Positions 47,031-61,369 are shown, counted from the stretch's first letter. The stretch: 64,000 nucleotides of DNA from Rallus limicola (GCA_022605955.1 JAKCOZ010000015.1:10173287-10237286); one strand, 5' to 3'. Translations and numbers: made by a program. Notes: generated by a model not told the origin, from the letters alone.

Positions 47031-47709
47031 CCTAATTCAGTTTCAGGGGAACATATATTTTGTCCAGGAGCTGGAGGTGCTTTGACTTGTCATCTTACCA
47101 ACACTTAGACTGTGTGTACAATCCACATTTCCTGACTGCCATGACTTTTGGATCCTCCCTAACCCCATGCCCCAAGTTACTTCAAGCAGTCAGCAGGTGC
47201 TAAAAAGATGGGAAGAGCAAAACACAGTGCCAGTCCCCTCCCATTGAAACTGAAGAAATTTGGTGTAGCCCTCCCAGTACCACCCACATCAAGTAACAAT
47301 GCAAGCTGCTCTGTGCTGGACCCCAGTGGTCTTTGTGCTGGCAGATGTTCATGCTCAGGGCTACTATGGTCACTTCCCCAACCCTGCCTTTCCAGCTGGG
47401 CTCTCCTCCTTTAACCCTGCTCCTTATGCCTCCGGGTGACCGAAGATCCCCAGTTGCTCCCAGAGTAAGCAAAATGTTCCCAGCTGATCTTCCGGGGGAG
47501 TTTCTGCAGTCTGGGACCTACACATGAGACACCCAAATCTGTACCATGAGCAGTGGTTTGCTGACTGGTGCTCCCCATCCCACGCTCAGCACAGGCAGGA
47601 TGCTCTGTGACCCGCTGTGGTGGTGGTGCTGGGAGCCCCAGTCTGCTTGCCCACTTGGGTGCACGCCAGACCACAAGTTGCCAGAGTAACTGCGCCTCCA
47701 AGTACTGCT

Positions 47710-47713
<4 letters not shown>
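47031..47713. other. Anonymous non-coding sequence
   Basis: More GC-rich than most of the window, with overlapping frames on both strands but no recognisable domain. The RT fossil may extend into the first 100-200 bases, though I cannot follow it by translation. Confidence 0.45.
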
Positions 47714-47768
<55 letters not shown>

Positions 47769-47786
47769 TGTGCGCGCGCACGTGTG
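47714..47786 (+). repeat. (GT)26 microsatellite with adjoining CG-alternating tail
   Basis: Positions 47714-47765 are 26 perfect GT units. After a TT interruption, 47767-47786 alternate strictly (GTGTGCGCGCGCACGTGTG). Alternating GT and CG tracts are classical Z-DNA-prone sequences. The length and perfection make it a likely polymorphic marker. The open frames through it on both strands are artefacts of the dinucleotide repeat. Confidence 0.97.
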
Positions 47787-50700
47787 CCGGTGCCTGCGAG
47801 CACCAGGCTCCCACACGGCAGCAGACTGGAGGCAGAAGCTAGCATCTCACACATTCATTTTCTGGCAGAGCACGGCTGGGGGAAGGGAAAAACGCTCTTT
47901 GTCAGCCCACACAGCTACACCGAGTCCCAGCCTGGATAAGCCAAACCTCTTAAAGGCACAAAATGCGTGTGCCGCCAGCAGCAGCTCTGCCCTAACTCCC
48001 CTGGACCAGCTGGCATGAGGGCAGCTGTGAGTTCAGCAGCTGAGGCAGAAGGGATGGTGACGCACGGCGCTATATCTGGAGATCTGTTTTATTGCTTTCT
48101 GTTTTAACCTCTGAACCTTTAAGTTCTGAGGGCCAGATCTGAGCTCCGGGCATGCCCTCCCTGCATAGCCCTACCGGCACTGGTACGCTGGTGATGCTTC
48201 CCATCAAAAGCCGGCTTGAGACATTGCAGAGCAGCAAACAGGGAGAAGTGTCATCACTGCCACCAGATGCAGGCACACTGTCCCTCCAAGTCCTCCTTTG
48301 GATCCAGAATCAGGAGCCACATAGTCAGAGATGTCAGCCAGGACTTTCTGTCCAGGGCAAAGCACACCCTCTCTGCAATTTACCTGCAGTACTATGCCAA
48401 GGCTGCAGTCTGGTGTTTTTATCACTCTGATACACGGTTCCTCCCTACCTACACATGGGCTTATTCAGAAACATTTGCAACCTGTCGAAAAATATCCACC
48501 ACCACAATAAGAGGATAGTGGTTTCCTGAAACCCCTGAGTTAAGAAGGGCCAACATTTCCAAGGTTACCGGTAGAATCCTACTTCAGACTAAGGAGATCT
48601 CTAATCTCAGACTGCTGGAAGGCTGGAGGACATACTGGGCACTGATCACTCGGCACCTCTCCTGATTTTCTCTCTCCACCACTGGCCAGGGATAGAAACA
48701 GGATTCAGAGCAACATGGATTTTTAATCTGGCCCAGAAAGCCTGTTCTTATAACAAATCAAGGGATATGTTTTACTGCCTGGACAGCTGTTGGCTCTATG
48801 TATGCCTCCCTATTTCAAAGTGGCAATTAGGAGAAGAGCTCAAAGGGCAATGTGTCCTTTACTCTCTTTCTCCAGCCAAGTCCGCAGTTCCACTCACAGA
48901 CAAGCAGGAATGCTCACGGACACTCAAGATACCAAAGCATTTGGGCACCAACACATGTAGTGACACATGACAATTCTGCAGTGTAAGAAGTGGTTTGCTA
49001 GCATATATAGACTGACATCTCCAAAATACACTGGGAAAAAACAGGCATCACCTAGAAACACTTGCAGCAGATCATTCTGACTAAAAGTTTTAGGTTCAGC
49101 TCTTCAGGGACATAACATGGGGTCCTTGCAGCTTGTTCTCACCATGAAGGCACTTTACAGGATTTTGCTGCCTGTAGCCTGGAAAATGGGATGTGGGAGG
49201 AACACTGTGGACCAAACTGCCTCAGTTCAAGCCTAGTAGCAACCCGCTCTCATTCCCATGTTACTACACTTGCTCTAATAACCCCTGCGTCCAGCCCTAA
49301 ACTGGTGAGTCCACACACAAAGCAGTGATGAGCTGGAGAGCCTGCCAGTGCAGGAGCTGTGTCCTGGATGTCTCTGGGTAGCCTGCACAAGTCTGAGCGG
49401 CCAATTCCAGGAGAAGGGTGTCAGTGTGACCCAAACCAAGCATCCAAGTGGGAGCAAGAGGAACAAGAGCCCGGGTGTCTCACCTCAGACACACTTATCC
49501 TCAAACAAAGAGTGGGTCTGGCTCTAAATGAGACACAACTCAGGTTCCTGAACAAGCAGAATGGCAGCATGGACTGCACTGCTGAAACAGAACCACAAAA
49601 AGCTGCTGTGGGCCAGGCTGGACACTGGGAGAGAGCAATGGTCTCATGGTGCCAAGCTTAGTTTGACAACTAATGCCAGACATTCAAAACACAGGTTCTG
49701 AAAATACTCCCTGATACCAGGCACTCACGCAGGAGAGAGGAAAGCACCTTCTGCCATGATAAATGAGGACACAGGGCTCAATTGGACTGTGCCCAAAGAA
49801 GCATGATGGTTTTATTTGGTGACAGTCAGAGGACTGTGTCAGTCCACCATAAACACGTAAGTCAGGACCACTTAATCAGTTCCTTCCTCAATGGTTCCTG
49901 AGGGGCCAGCCTTTGTTCCAAATGTCTCTATTGCATGTCTACAGCAGCCTAATGTAGATCCTGAGTCTATTGCTCGTTTGCTCTCCCTCTGTAAAGACAT
50001 ATGTATTTGTCTCACATGGAAAAATATTACTGAGAAGGCAGCTTGAAATTCTCACCTATCAACAAGTCATGACACAACCCAGTCTCCAACCACCTGTTCT
50101 TGGCTTGCTAATACACAAATAGGAAAAATCTTTCTGCCTTCTTCATTAGGATTTTAGCTCTTCTTAACCATCTGGGGCTTTTGCTGTGGCTTTTTTTTTT
50201 CCCCTCATAAGTCATTTTTTGACCATTCCAAGGGTATCTACCTTGCCAGGCCTTATAAGGGCTTATCACCTTACTACTGGAGTGGCATCTTTCCTAAAGA
50301 CCAGTAGCAGCAATTTCCATTGGTATAAAATAGATAGTTTTGAATTGCTCTCTTCACAGCAAAGTTTAAACTGGCAGTTTTATAATGAAGCCTGGGAGCT
50401 GACATTAGACTGCTTATTCGATAAAGAACAACTGACCTATGTCAGAGCAACACTTCACAAGTTTGTATTTTGAATATCAAAAATACATTTTCTGTCCAAT
50501 TCCCAGAAAAGAAAGGGTAACAAAAGAAGCCTGGAACTGACCTACCTACTTTCATTGCCAAATCAGTGCAAAAAGTATTCTATCTGAGCCAAAAGTATTC
50601 TATCAAACTTCTTATTGTTCTTAGCAAAGCAATGCCATTTTTCTGAATTCAGAATGATATGCAAAAAGCATTCTCTCATTTTGTGACCTGCACATTTCTA

Positions 50701-53050
50701 CACAAGTCTTTCAAAGAGTTCCAGAGCACCTAAACTCAGGAAATTGACCCCCTGAGACAATTTCTACGATCTCCTTGATCTTTCTCACTTCTTAAAGTGA
50801 CTGTGGTTACAGCTGCAGAATACAAGCTTGTCAAATGTCAGGCTTTTATCTACAGCCCCCTTAGTATTTGATAGTTTTTCTAATCCCCAGCTTCTAAATT
50901 CATGTGCTAAACTGAGAATTTCTGCTTTGGTAAAAAAAAGGAAGAAAGGATTCTAGCTCTTTTGATTGCAAGGTGCAGCTTCAAGTTATGAACCCTGGAA
51001 GCTACAGCACCAGACAACAAATAAATAAAAGTATTAACTCATTTTTACTTTTAAAATGTAAACACAAATCTCAGGATTTTCTGGAGCCTTATGTACGATG
51101 CTGCGAGCACTGGGTGTTGTGGCCAATGAAATAAGCTCATTTCAAACAAGTTGGTTTTATCTTTCTCAAATGACCTCATTTCTCAATTCAAGAGTAACAG
51201 GAATTCAAGTTCACAGGAAGGAACTGATCTTCTGGTGAGATGGCTGGGCCTGGGGGGTGCAGTCTTCGGACAAAAGAGAGCATGCTCTCCATAGCTGTGC
51301 CCAGAGCCCTCCCTGTCACCACTGCGTATCAACTTTGATCCCCAACCTGTGATTACATCTTTCCATCTACTGATGCCAACTGCAAAGTAGGTCACTGGAG
51401 GATCTGTATAGCAATTACATAAGTCATCTTCTTGATAGTTAGGAAGGAGGACTTCGGACAGTCCCCCCTATAGCTGGAAGGAGGAGGAAGAAAAATGTCA
51501 TGACACTCAGGTAAAGATGAGGGGGTGGGAATGGGACTGGAGGCAGGAACATTTAGGAAGGTATACATCTCCCTGGATAAAAGAACCTCAAAAGAACCTG
51601 GCCTTGACTCTGACCCCAGAGACCCACATCCATAACAAGCTATGCTTAGCCAGATGTCTCACAAGCTCTAAAAATGTGTAACATGTAATAAGCAGCACAC
51701 AATAATTTTTGCAAACCCTTTCCTACCTAAAGTGTCTCTTGGATGTCTTCTATATTAATCATTGTAGGAGGGGGAGAACTTTTCACTCCCTCTCCCTTGT
51801 CTAACAAGTCAGCAAACACTTGACTGTTTATTGCACAGATCCCCTTTCAGGATCCTGTTCCAGTTTTGATTAACCCATAAATGCTTTGTTGTAACAAAGG
51901 ATTGATGCTGCTAGCATCCTCAGCCTTTGACTTCAGAAGTTTGTTTTGCATCCAATTTCCTTTCATATGTGCACAGATAACACAGAAAAATCCTAAATGA
52001 GGCAGGATTTTGCTGCAAGGGAAGCAGAGGGGAAACAGGGTTGTCAAATGAGCCGTACAAAAATTAGGATACAGCTTCAGGATACACTGTCCTTACAAGA
52101 ACTAACCACCACCACCACCATTTTGGCTCATAAACCAGCCTACACAGTATACATCCCCTTATAAAATCCCAGCAGAAACTCCAAAAACATTAAAACTGGG
52201 CTGATTGAGGGCAGGTCCCAGCTTCACAGACTCCTGAAAGAAGCAAACTCGCACATTACATCACAGGCCTTTGTGCAACCCAGAGGTCTGGGATCCCAGA
52301 AGAGCACAGATCTCCCAGGAGTGCTGTTAAACAGGCTGAAAATACACAGCGAAGTCTGAGAGGACTCCTCGTGTAGAGTTACCCCAGTATTAGTGCAGGC
52401 TAACACCCTTACTTTTGTCCTGAGTCATTTGTGAGTAACTCCTGGCCCCAACAGAAGCTGCAGCTGGGTTCCTGAGGACAAAACGGGACATTTTTTTCCA
52501 GCTTATTATTCCTATTTCTGTGCATGTCTAAAGAACTGTTTTCCATTAAATTTTCAAGGTTACTATATTTCCATAAATGAATGCAGAGCTTAGAGAAAGC
52601 CCTAAGGGATCATATAGAGCACCTTCTATATACTTTAGGTACCACAAAACTCTTGCGAACACCAAGGAAGACGTGTTCCATACACCTACAGGCCTGCACC
52701 TTGGACCTGATGAAAAATGACAAGTTGATGCTGCACATGTCTCCACTGAAAGCCATATTTTTCAGGCAGGTGTGTGCAAACACTCCTTTTACACTTTCAA
52801 GTGTATGGGATTCCCGAGTCTCCCAGCTCAGGAGGTCAACGCAGCCCTACCACATCTCCATTCCTGCGGCTGTTCACTTTGCTGTGGAGCTGCTTGTGTG
52901 TGAAAACAAGTTACAAGCCCAGGCTCCCTCCAGAAACTTGCAGTGGGTGTCTTAGGGCAAAGAAAAATGTCCTAGTTTCCATGCTAATTGCACACTTGCT
53001 ATCCCCCAAAAGAGCAGCCAGGCAACAGCTCCATCACGCTGACTGCTTTG
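47787..53050. other. Anonymous non-coding sequence
   Basis: AAAAGTATTCTATC occurs twice, 20 bp apart (50571-50584 and 50591-50604). Frames have no recognisable domain. No interspersed repeat is securely recognised. Confidence 0.5.
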
Positions 53051-53088
53051 TACCACTTTTTTTTTTTCCTCCCCTTTTTCTCCAAGCT
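53051..53088 (-). repeat. Polypyrimidine tract
   Basis: A T11-type run followed by 'cctcccctttttctcc' forms a nearly pure pyrimidine tract on the plus strand. It resembles part of a splice-acceptor tract, but no exon is supported downstream. Confidence 0.6.
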
Positions 53089-56000
53089 CATAATTTACTC
53101 TGCTTGAGGGAGTCTACTGAGCATTTATCTGACTGTAACAAGCTCCTTCTGGGAGCAGCTGGACTGGTACACACTGAATGGAACAGCAGCCCACCTCCTT
53201 TCTGAGAAGAGCAGGCAAAGGAAGGGTATTTGCCAGGGACAGGGAGTTCAGCAGGGCTCTGGCGTGCGGTGGTGGCACCCATCCGTCCCACGTCCTCCTA
53301 CCTGCACTGCTTGAACATTCTGTGCCACTGCTGGCTGCCTGGGATGTCACCATGAATAAGTATAACTGTCAGATTAAATCACTGCCTGGGTGGGATCTGC
53401 TGAGCCTACGACACACATTCTGGGCACCTAAGTCAGGCCAGGGAATCTGTCCAAGAAAGAAATCTAACTGGAGCCGCTTCACACAGCAAATCAGCTTTGG
53501 GGATGTAGGATGAAAGTATGTCCTGCCCGTGTCAGGAGGGCTATAAGGGGTGGGAGGAGGAGACACATAAACTCCCTTTGCTGCTAACACATTCGTGGAA
53601 TAGCTGTATTTAACTCCCCAGAGGCTCAGAGCAGGAGGCTGAAGTGACAGTGACTGCTGACAGGACAGAGCTGTGTGTGGTGGGAGCGCAGTGAGCCTGT
53701 GGGTTCTAAGCAGCAATAACAGAGGTTTATATCTGCCACCTGAGACTCAGAAAGGGACAGGCTTTATCTAGAAGCCTTTCCCAGTGACAGTCCCCACTGC
53801 CCCCACTAGCATGAGGAGAAAGCAATGAATTAAACACCAATGCACTCAGAGATGCTGGCACCATCCAAGCATTCTCTAATCTAGCCTGGGCTCAGAGCAG
53901 ATTCTCCAAAATTGTCCTTCCATGGATTACTGGTGGGCACACAGCGCAGAAAGAGCTCATCAGGCCTATCCTCGCTGCAAGGTGGAGGTACCCATCTGCT
54001 TTCCTCTGAAAGGACTGGCTCTGCTTGTCTGCACAGCTCTGTCTCTACCACAACTCCATTTCACCAATGGTTCACCAGAAGTGTTCACGCCTGATGCTCT
54101 CCAGACATTTCAGAAGATCTCAGTGGAAAGAAACCCAAACAACAGAGTGGAAAAAGCCATACCTATTGAGAAAATATGAAAAGGGAAATCCACATTGCCC
54201 ATTCTCCCTCCCACATGCAGATATGAAAACATGAGCAAACTTACTCAGTGCCTTCAGTTTCAGCAACAACTGTGTCACCACCAGTTCTCAGTGTACTCAT
54301 GTCTGTAAGTAACATTTTCTGTTGATCTCTTTTCCTCCCACTTTAAATATTTTTCCTGTCCTCAAGGGTTTTGAAAACCATACTATTGTGGAAGCTGGGT
54401 TTCTTATGTACATTTGCCATCTGCCTGTGAGTGGAACAGTAATTTTTGATGAGCGCTCACTGCCATATCATACCTTGGTACAGGGAAAGAGGAGCCCCAC
54501 TTGCCATCGTGGTGGCACCAGGCCAAAGATGCATCTTTGAGTGGCTTCATTCATGGCTGACTGTTTAATCAGGCCAAGAACCACTATTTTAAACAAACTT
54601 CCCTTGAATGTGCTCACTGAATGCTAATACTGTGTCTTTCACCCAATGCAGTGACAAATGTTTCAGAAGGGGGAAGGGAATTTATTTCTTTTTATGAAGA
54701 CAGGTGTGAAAAAGTGAAGTTGATAATAAGGTGAAACACCTCTGCAGAAGACATTGTGGAAACAATGGCACAGAACCTAACAGGAAACAATGCCAGTCTC
54801 TGGCTCTAACCACTCCCCAAGCTGATGAAAATATGGACATCCCCAGATCTGACCTCAAAGTGTGCTGCTCTCTTCGGAAATCTCAGTGTTGCCACTGTTC
54901 TTTTACTGTCACTGAGAGTACAAACAGTACTCTGTTGGTGGCTATCAGCATAATCAAAGACCGTAAGGTCCTTAATTAGGACAACAGAAATGCTGAATGA
55001 CCTTTAGTCCTCCCTAGCATCCCACCTGACAGACTTTCTCACTAAGAATCTGCTTTGTGCTCCCCAAAACCCAACTATGAGTACACCAGCTCCCATACCT
55101 AAGCTCTTGTTCCATCTGGCAGGTGATGGCTCTCAGAAGTGAGGAATGACAGATATCCCCACATTTTAGCCATGCTTCTCTGCTTTCTCTATATTTGGTT
55201 CAGCAGCAGACAAGGACTCACCTGTGACACATTAAGCAGCTATGTGGTGGTTTCTGTGGGCTGAGCTGAGCCAAGGCAGGCAGCATGGGGCTTTCAATGG
55301 TGGAAGGAGTGGGAAGAAGCTGAATGAGAATATGCAGACAAGAGGGCAACAACAAAATAGAGAGGGAGTTCCGAACAGAGGAGGAAGTTAAGCTTTGATT
55401 AAGAGGAGGAAGAACTATAGACACAAAGAGAAACTGAACACAGATGGCCATATCTGCACTAGGCCCAGTGCAGATCTCAGGCTGGGCTTTGCCAAGGCAT
55501 CAGAGCAAAGAGCCAATTAAAATTAAAGGCAGAAGACTGCTGCCTTCAGCAGAACACTACTCCCTCCCTATGAGATCACTCAACACGCGCCTGATGCTGT
55601 CACTGACCCTACATTGTCCCGACAAAGTCATTCTCCATGACACCCTGCAGAGGACCAGTCATTTGTAACGGGCTGGGAGGTGGATGGAAAATGATGGGGC
55701 AGGGCAAATATTGGGCCCCAGTGGGGGGCATGAGTAATAACCAGACAACCCAAAGCATCCGATCTCAAAGAGCTGTGCACAGGGGACACTGGGACTGCAG
55801 TTCTTGCTAGGCTTACAGAAAGGAATGTAAGCTTAATTTGTGGCAGTGGGAATCCACCAGGGATCTAGGGAAATTAGTAAAAGGAGGTGTTGCTGCGCTA
55901 CTTTATAGGAACTTGACAAGATGTTCAAATGCTGTCTGTTGGGAGCCTGGATTACTTTATTATTATTTTTAATAACTCCAGAGGGCTTTATTTTTCAAAA

Positions 56001-59000
56001 GAACTCAAGCTGAGATGGTGGGTTTGTATGCTCACTATTCATTTGGAAGAAGAATTGTTTGATGGATGCTGAAGTTTATGTTTCTTTTGCAATGAGAATT
56101 ACTGGAATGTTTTGTGGCCCAGATCTGTGTTCTCATTTTCACCATGCAGTTATGTAAGACTGAAATAATAAAATAATGCTGGCTTTTTTGAAGCAAAGAA
56201 ATGGTTGCATGTGCTCTCAGTGTGATGGCCTGCGTGTGGTATTCAGTGAACAGCAGAAGCCTGATCTGTAGGGTCCATTCTGATGGGTCTTTGACATCCA
56301 TCAAGATTCTTTGTTCTACCGCTGGGAATTGAGAAGGAATCTGTGCTTCAGAAGCACAAAGGATTACTGGATTTGTGTGTGTGCCCTAGACTGTATAGAT
56401 GTGAATTAACATCAAAGTGTAGATCTCTCATTGCTCTGATGTGTGTATTTTGGGGGAAAGAGAAATGGGATGTTTCCAGCACTGAGAGGATCTGGTAATT
56501 TCTGTTGTTCACCTGATTTCCCTTGTGTACATTCATTCCCTTTTTTGAACCCAAGGATATTTTTTTATTTTACAGAGGAATGGACATAAGGTTATTTAAG
56601 CTGAAACGAAACATTAACTTGCCATCTCATCCAAAGCACTTCTTCATACCCAGCACTGTTTTTTTTATCCCCGACATTCCTTGAATATTGGCAAGTGCCT
56701 AGTCAAGCTCTGATCTCCTCTTACACTGATTCCACAACTCCCCTAGGCCTCTTGATCCACAGCTAAAGTACTCTGTGTAAAGTTTTACCTAATATTTAGT
56801 TTGAATTACTTCACAACAGCTTAAGCTTATTTTCTTCTGTTCCCTCTTCATTTACTAACAAGTTGAATTGACTTTTCATTTGCTTTTCTCAGTAGTAATG
56901 GAAGGTTGCATAAAGTGTTTCCCAGTATTCTGTGTTGTGACACGATGGGCTAACCAGGTATTAAAATAAAGAGCAATAAAAAAATTAAGGTAAGAGATTC
57001 ATATTAATGCAAAGGCTGGAAATAAAGCAACAGAGAATCAGGAATTCTAGAAGAACTAAATCGTGCTTCTGCCCTTCTTTGAATGCAAATTCAGAATGAC
57101 TCCATTAAACACAAAGAGATTTGAGATGAACGTGTGCCAGTCTGAGAATCTGAATTACAGTCCCAACTGTTGCACAGAAACAGAGAGGATTTATTTCATG
57201 AAGCTTTGTTCTTTCATCAAGCTTCTACTGCCTGTAGTTGGTCTGTTACCCCATTAGGTAAAATGAGTGTAAGTACATCCATGTAACAGAAGTACCAATC
57301 TACAGCAAGAAGTTGAGAAATAATTTTGTTAAGTCTTTGTAGTTTCTCCATGCAGAATGGCCCTTTGCACAAGTGAGGCCCAGTAGCTCAGAGTACATGG
57401 GAGGGAAATCTCCCAGGGTTCTCACATGCAGCATCCACCAAATACATCCCCAGGGAAAGCAGATTTGCTGCTGCTTTCCCATACACAAAAAGCAAGAACT
57501 GGCTCAAAGCTGATCAAAGCAAAAATAAGCTTCTGCTGCTCCAAGATATTGGGAGGATCTATCTAAAACCAAGGCATCTATAATAATAATAAGAGGTTCT
57601 GTTGCTTCCAGCCATGCTGTGAGCATCCCTGAGATCCTTTGCCAACATGGCTATGATGAAATGCAACACACAATATTTCCTCTGCCCTTTTAAGAGAAAG
57701 TTTGAAAGCCTGGGGAGCTCTGCTGGAAGATAATGGGACACAGGCCGTCCATGTTCTCTAAAGGATCAAGATTAATGATAGGCAGATGATTAATTCAAGC
57801 AATGATAAAATATTCCACTGAATTGTTACAAGACTTTATAAGTTAGGTTTTCCACCTTTACAATCTAGAAAATCTAAAGAGATCCATTCTCAAAAGCAAT
57901 TAAGATCATAATCTGGTCCCTATCTTCAGGTTTCATCAGTTCCCATTCCAAATCTATTTGCACACAAATGCTGGGAATCCTGAAAGAGAAGCTGTTAGAT
58001 TGTAAATCAATCAGCTATCATGTAAGACAGGAACTGAAGCCTCTGTTTTTATTAGTAGAAAGAACTGAGTCATTTGCTATGACTACATGCTTCTTGACAT
58101 GATTTACTGCTTCTGCTGATCATTACACAAGAAACCCACAAACCAGTGCATAGTGTCTTCCTTAAATTTCACATCAACATATTTTGAAAGCTAGAGATGG
58201 ACACAAGTTGATTTTTTGCATCTGAACGTCCTTCCAGAGTTAGACCTGCCTTTATACTTTGCAGCACACATCTTTTTGGGCCACAAGAGATATGAGATGC
58301 ATGTTGTGACACAAACCCAAACTGATGGACAATTTGTCACCGAGATCTTTCTTTCAGACAAAGAACTCTTTCTGATTTCTCTGTGTTGTGAACACTTAGA
58401 AAAGGGATGTTAAATTCACCCAGAATATACCTAATATCAAGAAATTCCTGACAAAAAAGAAGTATTCAGATGTCTGTCTGGAATGACAGGGAAAAGAACA
58501 AATGGGTTGCCATGAAGACGGTTGCTTAGCAAGCTTCAGTCAGAGGAACCAACCATGACTTGGTTAACAAGGTAGGACCACACAGATTTCAGGAAAGGTT
58601 GTGCTTTGACTAGCAAGTCAGTAATGATTTACATGATTGTCCTAGTGGTAGCTATTGTCTTCATATTAATAGAGAAAGCACCACTAAAATTTCAAACAGT
58701 TTCTTATAGTCATATTATGGAAGGCCCTGCTTATAAATGACATAAAATGCAGCTTTAATAGCAATTCTCAAAACACACAACCAAATCAGTCCACTCATCC
58801 ACACCTGTTCCCACCTATCTATGGTATTTCTTGGGTGCTGAATGACCTTAGCAGTTAAGAGCTATTTCTGTGTATATGACACATAGGAAACACCTAAGTA
58901 CATTGAAGTTGTCTCATCATAACCTCATCTCCAAGAGATGTTACTTAGTGCTATCTTCCAAGAATTTGTGCTTACAGGACTCAAGGTGACTCACTTGCCT

Positions 59001-59750
59001 GGAAATCGTCTTTCTCTTAAAATGGGAATCTCATTTATGTGCACTCTCGTGCTGAGGTAGTTTGGGTGGAACTATGAAATTTAGATTTGAACACAAACTG
59101 CAGCAATGTTATAAGCTGTTGAAATCCCAAGGTTTGTAGACAGCCAGAATGACTTGAGCTCAAATTTCCCTAAACTGTGATTATGTTTGGACACGGGGAG
59201 ACTAACAGACTTATGTAATACATCATGAGCTGTTGAAACAAATCTGGATCAAGAACGCCCCACAGGGCTTGCTGCAACTGTACCTAGAGGAAGTGAATAA
59301 GAGAAAACTATGTCCTTGACATGATGCTTGTTCCCATACTTCCAGTTTGGACTGTGTTGTGCTGAGCTTTGCAGAGCAAAACACATCAGTAGCTACCTCA
59401 GAGCAGTAGGTGTGAATTCTCTGAATTGATCCACACACTCCCCATCACAGAGACAGAGACTGGGGAGTGGGCAAGCCAGGGGAGGAAAAGAAGGCAATGT
59501 CCAGTCCTCTATCCGCTCCTCAGCCATCGCACAGGCCCAGTGAGGTCACCAAGAGCTTAAAGTCTCCTACATTCCTTTGGGAGCCCAAGCTGAGCCACCA
59601 CTGCTTATGGAACAGGAAAGGTTGGGTATCTTTGCTACCTCAAATGAAAGCTTACTGATGATGATCTGTCCTGTGGCGATTGTTTTATCCCTCTTCCCAT
59701 CAAATAATTTCCTCATCATAATCTAATGACCTTATGCAGCCTAACAGAGT
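53089..59750. other. Anonymous non-coding sequence
   Basis: Frames up to 115 codons (53369-53716, minus) overlap opposite-strand frames and have no recognisable domain. The stretch 57740-57850 is AT-rich with TTAAT and TGATTAAT cores. A faint LTR-like start near 55250 was considered and rejected. Confidence 0.5.
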
Positions 59751-59753
59751 GGT

Positions 59754-60108
59754 ACTGAAATTCATTTCCCATAGAATCTCAAACCCAGACAGTATTGTTA
59801 CAGGTCTCCATGGACTTACACTGAAATAATTTTCCTGTGTAAAGTGACATTGTTACTTTTCCCTTCAGACTTGCATTGAAACCATTTTCCTGTTGTATCT
59901 CACATATTATAGTGCTTCTGGTCTCCACAGACCAGCTCTCTTTGCAATAGCTTTCCATGGATTGTCACATTTTAAATGCTATAATCAATAATGTTAGTCT
60001 AGCACAAAGTTCTTCTCCCCACCCCCCACCAAAAGATTTCATTCAAACAGCATCACTTTAGTTCCCTCCAGACTTGTATTAGAAACCATTTCTGTTCTAA
60101 TGACACTG
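59754..60108. repeat. Decayed tandem array, unit about 55-70 bp
   Basis: Related segments recur at 59754 (actgaaattcatttcccata), 59820 (actgaaataattttcctgtg), 59875 (attgaaaccattttcctgtt), 59938 (ctttgcaatagctttccatg) and 60078 (attagaaaccatttctgttc). From the second on, most are preceded by a TCTCCA-GAC or TTC-CAGACTTG lead and followed by a GTGACA, TCTCACA, TGTCACA or TGACACT element. Spacings are 66, 55, 63 and about 140 bases; the last equals two units, with a more degraded copy between. The family is unknown to me. Confidence 0.6.
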
Positions 60109-61369
60109 CAAAGGAGACATTTTAATTGTCGTTACATTGATGTCACAGGCAATTTACAGTTCCATGACTAGAAATTGTACCTCAGAAGCTGCTGCCATTT
60201 ATGAGTGCCAGTCCAAATGGACAAAATATCTTGTAAAGTGCAGCCCGAGGACATCATGAGAAATGACTATACAGGAACTGTAACTGTCATGGTTAGAAAG
60301 TTTCCACCTGTTTCATACTCAGCAAGTACATGAAGTACTGGGTTAATTTAAGTTTTGCTACACCTTACCTACAATTCCATGGAAGCCCTCTACTTAATAA
60401 TCCTGTCCCAGTAAAAAATCCTCAGATTCCTGAAGAGCAGGAAACAATAGAAGGGGCTTTTTTAAGGCTCAAAATACACGTAGAGGGGTGAGAAGTCTGA
60501 TAAAAATCTGTTCTTCCCTAGAATCAACAGATTTCTGTCTAGGGCAATAAAACACCTTGGCTGCACCATCCAGCATGTATTTCAGTATACCACCACACCC
60601 TTCAGACAACGTTCTTAGAGTATATTTGGGCAATAAAAATCTCCTGTTGATGCAGCTGTACAGCCACTACAACCGGTTGTCCTATATCAAGCGTATGTCC
60701 TGTGAGGGCTGGAATATTCCACACAGGGTTTCAGTCAGCCTGTGACTCTAGATGTTTGAGTCCATACTCAAACCCTTCTGGATTTGAACAAGATCCCCCC
60801 AAAGCTATGGCACTTGCATTGAAACTACAGGCACAAGTCCTTCAAATCAAGCAAAAGCAGGCTGCTGTTTGCTGGCAAGTGACCAGTTTCCGAGGGCAAT
60901 GATCCACTTTGGCAGTGTGCTTCATGTTGGCCGGAGCTCCTGAGCAGGGTCAGGGTCTCACCATACCTGGCACTCCACAAAGAGGGAATAAAGTGAGTTC
61001 AAAAAACAAGCTGCACAAGTCAAGGCTGGGGGCTAAGAGAAGGCAAACACCAATGAGCAGAGAGCTCCGCCTGCTCAGTGCTCCATGTGCTCACAAAGCA
61101 TGGGGAAAATACAAATTCAGGCCCTTGCTCTGCTTGGGTCAGGCCTAGGACTCGTTCCTAGGTCATCCAAGTTAAATATCCTGACTATTATTTTTTTTTA
61201 AACATCTATTTCTGTCCCAGTTTTTCTATTTGGGAATTTCTATTTTGTATAAATAATTAGATACAAATTGGACCAAAACTAGTGAGAGCTTGTGCATACA
61301 TGTGAGATCAGTGAATTACAGCCTGGCAGCAAAAAGCCAAGCTGAAGTCCCTTGAGATAATTAAATAGA
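60109..61369. other. Anonymous non-coding sequence
   Basis: Open frames are under 80 codons. No repeat family is recognised. Confidence 0.5.

Noticed and set aside
47411..48018. Frames of 98-147 codons on both strands through the GT repeat
   Set aside because: Both strands are open because a dinucleotide repeat cannot contain stop codons. The Thr-His and Cys-Val runs are artefacts.
50571..50604. AAAAGTATTCTATC repeated at 20-bp spacing
   Set aside because: An isolated two-copy direct repeat, without terminal features of a mobile element.
55250..55330. 'tgtggtggtttctgtgggct', resembling an LTR start
   Set aside because: Similarity is confined to the first dozen bases and lacks the downstream landmark seen at 42652.
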